Positions 1 to 4,605 of a DNA stretch of 5,576 nucleotides are shown here, in pieces. The position numbers and the translations under genes are program-made. The DNA lies in contig USDP01000113.1 in assembly GCA_900553545.1 (NCBI GenBank), positions 1 to 5,576 of the forward strand. Reading direction: 5' to 3'. The number at the start of each line of letters is the position of its first letter. Positions within the stretch are counted from its first letter, which is position 1. Source of the DNA: an uncultured Eubacteriales bacterium. GTDB taxonomy: Bacteria > Bacillota > Clostridia > Oscillospirales > Oscillospiraceae. Below the pieces are notes generated by a model. That model was not told the origin of the DNA and searched no databases. It saw only the letters and a list, made by a program, of their open reading frames with translations.

Positions 1-2
1 GT

Positions 3-35
3 CAGTTCGCTGCGGACTTTGCTGATTTCCTTTGA
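3..35 (+). CDS. Possible 3' end of an upstream gene (partial)
   Basis: In frame 3 the first bases read QFAADFADFL followed by TGA at 33-35, which looks like an ordinary soluble protein C-terminus. A terminator hairpin begins 18 nt later, as expected just after a gene. Frame 1 is also open from the window edge to a TGA at 37-39 (ending LISFE), so the reading frame is not certain. The visible part is too short to identify a family. The + strand is preferred because the hairpin that follows has its T-run on the + strand. No start codon with a suitable SD was seen for a minus-strand gene here. Confidence 0.3.
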   Translation, partial: QFAADFADFL

Positions 36-53
36 ATGATACCGTCCCACGCG

Positions 54-79
54 CGGCCCCATGTGGGGCCGTTTTCTCT
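54..79 (+). terminator. Intrinsic terminator (or attenuator) upstream of the MATE gene
   Basis: CGGCCCC at 54-60 and GGGGCCG at 65-71 form a perfect 7-bp GC-rich stem with an ATGT loop, followed immediately by TTTTCTCT (72-79). This is the shape of a Rho-independent terminator read on the + strand, and it probably ends the upstream gene. The T-run is short, so termination may be partial. I see no convincing promoter between this hairpin and the MATE start at 111. The MATE gene may therefore be reached by read-through. Confidence 0.65.
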
Positions 80-92
80 GCGCATGATCACC

Positions 93-100
93 AGAAAGGA
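93..100 (+). promoter_or_regulatory. Ribosome binding site fixing the MATE start
   Basis: AGAAAGGA at 93-100 has its AAGGA core 10 nt before ATG 111. The in-frame ATGs at 36 and 84 lack an SD, and the one at 36 would put the terminator hairpin inside the coding sequence. This site therefore selects 111 as the start. Confidence 0.7.
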
Positions 101-110
101 ACCCTTCGCC

Positions 111-1511
111 ATGAAACGCACCAGCCAAACCGATAAGGCCGCCCTGTTCGAGACGATGCCCGTGCCGAAGGCCGTGCTGACGCTCGCCGTGCCCACGGTC
201 GCGTCCATCCTTGTCACGCTGCTGTACAGCCTCGCCGACACGTGGTTCGTCGGTCTGCTGAACGACCCGATCCAGAACGCCGCCGTCACGCTCATCGCGC
301 CGGTGCTGCTCGCGTTCAACGCCGTCAATAACCTCTTCGGTACCGGCTGCTCCAGCATGATGTCCCGCGCGCTCGGCCGCAAGGACACCGAGACGGCGCA
401 GCGCTACGCGTCGTTCGGCTTCTGGTGCTCGCTGCTGTGTGGGCTGCTGTTCTCCGTGCTCGCCACGGCGTTCCAGCGGCCGCTGCTCTCGGGTCTCGGC
501 GCGTCCGCCGAAAACCGCGACGCCGCTGCCGCCTATCTGCACTGGACGGTCAGCCTCGGGGCCGCGCCCGCGATCTTAAACGTCGTGCTGGCCTATTTCG
601 TCCGCGCCGAGGGCAGCAGCGTCCATGCCAGCGTCGGCACGATGTGCGGCTGCGTCCTCAACATCCTCATCGACCCGGTTTTCATCCTGCCGTGGGGCCT
701 CAATATGGGCGCGGCGGGTGCGGGCTGCGCCACGTTCCTGTCGAACTGCGTCGCCTGTGCCTATTTCCTCATCCTGATCGCCGCCCGCCGGGGCCGCACG
801 ATCGTCAGCCTGAATCCGAAGCATTTCCGCGTCTCGCGCGACATTGCGCGCGGTGTGTTCTCCATCGGCATCCCGTCCGCCCTGCAAAATCTCTTCAATG
901 TCATCTCCCTCGCCGTGCTCACGCGCTTCGCCACGGCCTACGGTTCCGAGGCCGTCTCCGCGATGGGCATTGCGAATAAAGTCTATCTCGTCCCGCTCTA
1001 TACGGCCATGGGCATCGCCCTCGGCCTGATGCCCCTCGTCAGCTATAACTATTCGAGCGGCAATTCCGAGCGTTTGAAGACCGCCGTGCGCTATGGGCTT
1101 CGCATCGCGGTCGCCTTCGTCGCCGTCGTGGCCGTGCTGCTCTGCGTCTTTGCGCCGCAGGTCGTCCGCCTGTTCATCAAAAACGATACGATCATCGAAT
1201 ACGGCACGCACTATCTGCGCGGTCTCAGCCTCGGGCTGCCGTTCTTCGCCATCGACATCCTGATCGTCAGCAGCGTCTTCAACGCCTGCGGCATGGGCGG
1301 CCGTGCGCTGCTGTTCGCCCTGCTGCGCAAGGTTGTTTTGCAGATTCCGCTGCTCATTCTGCTCAACCGCTTCTTCCCGCCCTATGGCATCGCTTATGCG
1401 GAGCTGATCGCGGAGCTGTTCCTCGCGGTCGTCGCGCTGATCACGCTCCGTAAGATCTTCCGGCAGCTCGACCGCAAATCCGCCGAAGCCAAACAGGAGG
1501 TGCAGCCATGA
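111..1511 (+). CDS. MATE family efflux transporter (MepA/NorM/DinF-like)
   Basis: This is an integral-membrane antiporter predicted to export cationic drugs or metabolites in exchange for Na+ or H+. It has 466 residues, near the usual MATE length of about 450. About twelve hydrophobic segments are visible, in two halves separated around residues 226-245. The first is near 22-45 and the last near 428-447. Family-like sequences are ADTWFVGLL (42-50), GTGCSSMMSRALGRKD (77-92), LNILIDPVFI (183-192), MGIANKV (285-291), LMPLVSYNYSSGN (306-318) and FNACGMGGRAL (390-400). The first and second sets resemble Bacillota MepA-like MATEs. The tail after about 448 is short, charged and cytoplasmic. ATG 111 is chosen for its SD at 93-100, and the MKRTSQTDKAALFETMPVPK start is typical of the family. 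The stop overlaps the next gene in an ATGA, so the two are probably co-translated. The family call is strong, but the substrate and coupling ion cannot be read from the sequence. Confidence 0.93.
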   Translation: MKRTSQTDKAALFETMPVPKAVLTLAVPTVASILVTLLYSLADTWFVGLLNDPIQNAAVTLIAPVLLAFNAVNNLFGTGCSSMMSRALGRKDTETAQRYASFGFWCSLLCGLLFSVLATAFQRPLLSGLGASAENRDAAAAYLHWTVSLGAAPAILNVVLAYFVRAEGSSVHASVGTMCGCVLNILIDPVFILPWGLNMGAAGAGCATFLSNCVACAYFLILIAARRGRTIVSLNPKHFRVSRDIARGVFSIGIPSALQNLFNVISLAVLTRFATAYGSEAVSAMGIANKVYLVPLYTAMGIALGLMPLVSYNYSSGNSERLKTAVRYGLRIAVAFVAVVAVLLCVFAPQVVRLFIKNDTIIEYGTHYLRGLSLGLPFFAIDILIVSSVFNACGMGGRALLFALLRKVVLQIPLLILLNRFFPPYGIAYAELIAELFLAVVALITLRKIFRQLDRKSAEAKQEVQP

Positions 1512-2686
1512 CATATCCGAAAGTCTGCCTCCGCCGGGGCGAAGAGACCGGCGTCCGCGCGGGCAAACCGTGGATCTTTGAAAACCAGCTCGACTGGGCC
1601 GACGACGTCTGCAAAGACGGCGGCATTGTCGACGTGCTCGATTCCCGGATGCGCTTTGCCGCGCGCGGCTATTTCAATTCCAAGTCGAAGATCACCGTCC
1701 GCGTCCTGACGCGCGACGAGAACGAGGTCATCGACCGCGATTTCTTCCGCCGCCGCATCGAGCGGGCGTGGAGCGTCCGCCGGATGCTCGGCTTTGAAAA
1801 TTCCTGCCGCGTCGTCTTTGGCGAGTCAGACGGCCTGCCCGGCCTGACCGTCGACAAATTTGCCGATTGCCTCTCGTTTCAGATCGTCTCTCGCGGCATG
1901 GAGCGATGGAAGGACGACATCGTCGCCATTCTGACTGAACTGTTTCAGCCTCGCGGCATCTACGAGCGGGACGACGTCGCCGTCCGCGAAAAGGAAGGCC
2001 TCCCGCAGATCAAAGAATGTGTCTACGGGACAGTTCCGGAGGAGATCGAAATCCGCGAGCACGACGCCAGAATGCTCGTCAGCATCGAAAACGGCCAGAA
2101 GACCGGCCACTTCCTCGACCAGCAGGAAAACCGGGGCCGCCTGAAGCCCTACGCGAAGGGCCGGACCGTGCTCGACCTCTGCTGCTGCACCGGCGGCTTC
2201 TCCATCCACGCCGCGCTCTACGGCGCGAAGTCGGTCGAGGCGGTCGACGTCTCTGCCGACGCGCTCGCGCTTGTCCGGCGCAACGCCGCGCTGAATGGTG
2301 TGGACGGCATCCTGACCACGACCGAAGCCAACGTCTTTGACCTTGCAAAATCCTACGCCGACGAAGGGCGGCGCTACGGCCTGATCATCTGTGATCCGCC
2401 CGCCTTTGCCAAGAGCCGCAAGGCCGTCGACGGCGCCTATCGCGGATATAAGGAGCTGAACCTCCGCTGCATGAAGATGGCAGAGCCGGGCGGCATCCTC
2501 GTCACCTGCTCGTGCAGCCAGTTCATGACGCCGGAGCTGTTTTTCAAAATGCTGCGCGAAGCGGCGTTCGACGCCGGGCGCGACGTGCGCCTGCTCGAGA
2601 CGCTCATGCAGTCGCGCGACCATCCGGCCTCCCTCCTCGCCGATCAGGCCCTCTACCTCAAGGGCTATATCCTCCAGATCTTCTGA
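1508..2686 (+). CDS. rlmI: Class I SAM-dependent 23S rRNA (cytosine-C5) methyltransferase, RlmI family
   Basis: It is predicted to transfer a methyl group from S-adenosylmethionine to a 23S rRNA cytosine. E. coli RlmI (YccW) makes m5C1962. The length is 392 residues, against about 396 in E. coli. The order matches the family: an N-terminal PUA-like RNA-binding domain (about 1-75), a central domain with GESDGLPGLTVD (105-116) and NGQKTGHFLDQ (195-205), then a Rossmann methyltransferase domain. SAM-site motif I is VLDLCCCTGGFS (221-232), with an acidic residue after the next strand (EAVDVS). Motif IV is DPPAFAKS (296-303). Motif VI is TCSCS (333-337), where Cys336 is the expected catalytic nucleophile. 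The end resembles E. coli RlmI (DHP at 371-373, then LYLKGY). SD AGGAGG at 1495-1500 sits 7 nt before ATG 1508, inside the MATE gene. The CCC in motif I is unusual, because FCYTGGFS is commoner. The family is secure. The exact target base is inferred from E. coli, so the symbol is provisional. Confidence 0.88.
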   Translation: MTYPKVCLRRGEETGVRAGKPWIFENQLDWADDVCKDGGIVDVLDSRMRFAARGYFNSKSKITVRVLTRDENEVIDRDFFRRRIERAWSVRRMLGFENSCRVVFGESDGLPGLTVDKFADCLSFQIVSRGMERWKDDIVAILTELFQPRGIYERDDVAVREKEGLPQIKECVYGTVPEEIEIREHDARMLVSIENGQKTGHFLDQQENRGRLKPYAKGRTVLDLCCCTGGFSIHAALYGAKSVEAVDVSADALALVRRNAALNGVDGILTTTEANVFDLAKSYADEGRRYGLIICDPPAFAKSRKAVDGAYRGYKELNLRCMKMAEPGGILVTCSCSQFMTPELFFKMLREAAFDAGRDVRLLETLMQSRDHPASLLADQALYLKGYILQIF

Positions 2687-2705
2687 TCATTGCACCCGTT
2701 TCCCC

Positions 2706-2735
2706 AAAGCCTCCCTTTTCAGGGGGGCTTTTTTT
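2706..2735 (+). terminator. Intrinsic terminator after the rlmI-like gene
   Basis: AAAGCCTCCC (2706-2715) pairs with GGGGGGCTTT (2722-2731) through ten positions, one of them a T-G wobble, around a TTTTCA loop. A run of seven T (2729-2735) begins in the stem base. It lies 19 nt after the methyltransferase stop and separates the efflux/methyltransferase unit from the heat-shock operon. Confidence 0.88.
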
Positions 2736-2758
2736 GCTGCACCGGGGTGGATGGGCGC

Positions 2759-2788
2759 TGTTCACAGATGATTTTCGGAGTGTTCACA
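2759..2788. repeat. TGTTCACA direct repeat upstream of the heat-shock promoter
   Basis: TGTTCACA occurs at 2759-2766 and again at 2781-2788, 22 bp apart start to start, or about two helical turns. The pair lies upstream of the -35 box at 2809. It could be a pair of protein-binding half-sites, but an exact 8-mer repeat in a region this size can arise by chance. Confidence 0.3.
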
Positions 2789-2808
2789 AATATTTCAATT
2801 CTGGCCTA

Positions 2809-2837
2809 TTGACATTGGCGGAAAGTGGTGATAAACT
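2809..2837 (+). promoter_or_regulatory. Sigma-A type promoter of the hrcA-grpE-dnaK operon
   Basis: A consensus -35 box TTGACA (2809-2814) is followed, after 17 bp, by TAAACT (2832-2837), a 4/6 match to TATAAT. TG at 2829-2830 gives an extended -10 (TGaTAAACT). Transcription would start near 2844, at the left arm of CIRCE, which is the usual arrangement in Bacillota. The stretch 2787-2800 (CAAATATTTCAATT), upstream of the -35, is AT-rich against a GC-rich background and could act as an UP element. A vegetative promoter plus an operator fits repression-based rather than sigma-32-based heat-shock control. Confidence 0.8.
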
Positions 2838-2841
2838 GCGT

Positions 2842-2868
2842 TTAGCACTCAGAGATAAGGAGTGCTAA
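2842..2868. promoter_or_regulatory. CIRCE operator (HrcA binding site)
   Basis: TTAGCACTC (2842-2850), a 9-nt spacer (2851-2859) and GAGTGCTAA (2860-2868) form the canonical CIRCE inverted repeat with no mismatch. It overlaps the predicted transcription start and ends 22 nt before hrcA. HrcA bound here is expected to block transcription at normal temperature. In the mRNA the same sequence can fold into a 9-bp hairpin just ahead of the hrcA SD. Confidence 0.97.
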
Positions 2869-2871
2869 TTC

Positions 2872-2882
2872 AGGAGAAGGAG
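2872..2882 (+). promoter_or_regulatory. Tandem Shine-Dalgarno of hrcA
   Basis: AGGAG (2872-2876) is followed directly by AAGGAG (2877-2882). The second copy is 8 nt from ATG 2891 and sets the hrcA start. The first copy is 6 nt from an out-of-frame ATG at 2883 that opens a five-codon ORF (MRTWN, stop at 2898-2900). Confidence 0.6.
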
Positions 2883-2890
2883 ATGCGGAC

Positions 2891-3961
2891 ATGGAACTGA
2901 CGGAACGGAAGAAAAAGATCCTGCGCGCGATCGTGGATGAATACATCCGCACCGCGGAGCCGGTAGGCTCGAAAACCATCGCGCAGATGCCCGGCATGGA
3001 CTTCTCCTCCGCGACCATCCGCAATGAGATGGCCGAGCTGACAAGCCTTGGCCTGCTCGAGCAGCCGCATACCTCCGCCGGGCGCGTACCGAGCGCGGCG
3101 GGATACCGGTTTTATGTGGACGAGCTGATGCAGGATTACCGCCTGACCGTCGACGAGACGCGCTCGATCAATCAGGCCATGGAAGGCAAGATGCAGCAGT
3201 TCGACAACATGATCACCGAGGTCGGCAAGATGGTGTCCCGGATGACGAATCTCCCGGCCTACGCCGTGGCCAGAGGCCCGGCGAGCGTGACCGTCAAGCG
3301 GTTCGACCTGATCCTCGCCGAGGCGGGCAGCTTCATCCTCGTGGTGATGCTGAGCGACAATTCGGTGAAGAACAAGCTGATCCGACTGCCGGTGGACGTG
3401 GCGGAGGCCGATCTCAAGCTGCTGTCCGCCGTGCTGAACGCGGGGCTGACCGATCTGGAGGCCGACGCGATCACACCGGATGTGCTCGCCAGAGTGACGC
3501 GCAGCGCGGGCGAAGCCGCGAGCCTTGTGCCGGTCATCGTCGATTTTGTGACGGAGCTGCTGCGCAAGCCGGTCGAAGAGGTCTACATGACCGGACAGGC
3601 CAAGCTGCTGGGGCAGCCGGAATACCACGACATCGAAAAGGCGCAGGCCGTTCTGACAAACCTCGATGAGGACGTGATCTCCAATCTTCCCGCGACGCTC
3701 TCGTCCGGGGCACGGACGCAGATCCTCGTCGGGCCGGAAAACGTCGCCAAAGAGCTGAAGGACACCAGCGTCGTCATGACGAAGTTCGACATCGGCGACG
3801 GGATGCAGGGCATGATTGGTGTGCTTGGCCCCACGAGAATGGATTACGCGCAGATCACCGCGCGGCTGAGCTATTTTGCCGAGAATCTGGGCAGAATGTT
3901 TCAGAAGAGCCAGACGCCCGCGCTCGAAGACCCCAAAAAGAACAACACCCCGGAGGGATAA
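2891..3961 (+). CDS. hrcA: Heat-inducible transcription repressor HrcA
   Basis: HrcA is a dimeric cytoplasmic repressor that binds CIRCE and holds down the class I heat-shock genes. In Bacillota its activity depends on the GroE chaperonin, which gives feedback on chaperone load. The protein has 356 residues, close to the usual 340-350. The N-terminal winged-helix domain shows IVDEYIRTAEPVGSKTI (14-30), SSATIRNEMAEL (39-50), LGLLEQPHTSAGRVPS (53-68) and GYRFYVDELM (71-80), all hallmark segments. A GAF-like/dimerisation region follows, with VYMTGQAKLLGQPEYHD (231-247) and the C-terminal signature GPTRMDY (313-319). ATG 2891 gives the conserved MELTERKKKIL start and has AAGGAG 8 nt upstream. It is the first gene of the operon, directly behind CIRCE, so it should autoregulate. 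Its stop is only 3 nt before grpE. No key segment appears to be missing. Confidence 0.97.
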   Translation: MELTERKKKILRAIVDEYIRTAEPVGSKTIAQMPGMDFSSATIRNEMAELTSLGLLEQPHTSAGRVPSAAGYRFYVDELMQDYRLTVDETRSINQAMEGKMQQFDNMITEVGKMVSRMTNLPAYAVARGPASVTVKRFDLILAEAGSFILVVMLSDNSVKNKLIRLPVDVAEADLKLLSAVLNAGLTDLEADAITPDVLARVTRSAGEAASLVPVIVDFVTELLRKPVEEVYMTGQAKLLGQPEYHDIEKAQAVLTNLDEDVISNLPATLSSGARTQILVGPENVAKELKDTSVVMTKFDIGDGMQGMIGVLGPTRMDYAQITARLSYFAENLGRMFQKSQTPALEDPKKNNTPEG

Positions 3962-3964
3962 GAT

Positions 3965-4531
3965 ATGGCAGACGAAGAAAAGAATGTAGAACAGGCCGAA
4001 GCGCAGCAGCCGGCCGACCAGACCATTGATGCGCCGCAGGCCGAGGAATCCGCCGCCCAGCAGCCGGAGGCGTCCGCCGAAGCGGCGAAGCCCTCGGAGC
4101 TGGATCAGGCGAAGGCTGATCTTGCGCAGGAGCATGACAATTATCTGCGGCTGGCCGCGGAATATGACAACTTCCGCAAGCGCAGCCAGAAGGAAAAAGA
4201 CAATCTCTACACCGAGATCAAGGCCAAGACGGTAGAAAAGTTCCTGCCGGTCTACGACAATCTGGAACGGGCCCTCGCCCAGCAGACCGCCGATGAGGCG
4301 TTCAAAAAGGGCGTGGAGATGACGATGACGCAGCTCACCGGCATCTTCGAAAAGCTCGGCGTGACGGCGTTCGGCGAAGCCGGCGAGGCATTCGACCCCA
4401 CGCTGCACAACGCCGTGATGCACGCGGAAGATGAAAGCGCGGGCGAAAATGTCATTCTGGAGGTCTTCCAGAAGGGCTTCCGCATCGGCGAAAAGGTCGT
4501 CCGCTTCGCAATGGTCAAAGTTGCGAACTAA
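3965..4531 (+). CDS. grpE: Nucleotide exchange factor GrpE
   Basis: GrpE is the cytoplasmic cochaperone that releases ADP from DnaK and thereby resets its substrate-binding cycle. It acts as a dimer. The protein has 188 residues, the normal size for the family. Residues 1-45 are a low-complexity tail rich in Ala, Gln, Glu and Pro with no clear fold. A long coiled-coil helix follows (about 46-85, including YLRLAAEYDNFRKRSQKEK), then the four-helix-bundle segment FLPVYDNLERAL (93-104). The beta-domain that contacts DnaK carries FDPTLHNAVM (143-152) and the signature around QKGFRIGEKVVRFAMVKVAN (169-188). Phe181 stands where many GrpE proteins have Pro (RPA). SD GGAGG (3952-3956) lies inside the end of hrcA, 8 nt before ATG 3965, and the intergenic gap is 3 nt. 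Translational coupling to hrcA is therefore likely. Confidence 0.96.
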   Translation: MADEEKNVEQAEAQQPADQTIDAPQAEESAAQQPEASAEAAKPSELDQAKADLAQEHDNYLRLAAEYDNFRKRSQKEKDNLYTEIKAKTVEKFLPVYDNLERALAQQTADEAFKKGVEMTMTQLTGIFEKLGVTAFGEAGEAFDPTLHNAVMHAEDESAGENVILEVFQKGFRIGEKVVRFAMVKVAN

Positions 4532-4605
4532 ACTGCAAGTCACCCGGAATGGGTTTTGATAAATTTGTAAAAACTGTTTCTTGATATAAATTGGAGGAAT
4601 TGATT
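4532..4605 (+). promoter_or_regulatory. AT-rich grpE-dnaK leader with strong dnaK SD
   Basis: This 74-nt gap turns sharply AT-rich from about 4555 in otherwise GC-rich DNA. It contains a weak 4-bp hairpin, ACCC-GGAAT-GGGT (4542-4554), followed by TTTTGAT. It ends with GGAGG (4593-4597), 8 nt before ATG 4606. The unstructured run probably leaves the dnaK start open to ribosomes. The hairpin is too weak to call a terminator. A TGaTATAAA at 4582-4590 resembles an extended -10, but a start there would remove the SD. Confidence 0.45.

Noticed and set aside
36..110. An upstream start for the MATE gene at 36 or 84
   Set aside because: No SD precedes either ATG. The stretch from 36 would translate through a terminator hairpin, and the added residues do not look like a MATE N-terminus.
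576..1514. A 312-codon minus-strand frame opposite the MATE gene, and a similar 265-codon one opposite rlmI (1826-2623)
   Set aside because: Both are strongly biased in Asp, Glu, Arg, Gly and Ala, lack motifs, and mirror the real + strand genes.
2740..2749. CACCGGGGTG inverted repeat downstream of the rlmI terminator
   Set aside because: The arms are 4 bp with a 2-nt loop, too tight to fold, with no T-run or partner site.
4513..4519. GGTCAAA, resembling a CtsR heptad
   Set aside because: CtsR operators need a tandem heptad near a promoter. This is a single copy inside the conserved 3' end of grpE.
2870..4543. A 557-codon open frame on the minus strand opposite hrcA and grpE
   Set aside because: It lies wholly opposite two confidently identified genes. 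It shows no recognisable motif, is low-complexity (rich in His, Arg, Leu and Gly), and is expected where GC-rich third positions remove antisense stop codons.
4582..4590. Extended -10-like TGaTATAAA as a separate dnaK promoter
   Set aside because: No -35 box sits at a proper distance (TTGATA at 4556 is 23 bp away, TTGTAA at 4565 only 14). Transcription would also start within the SD at 4593-4597.
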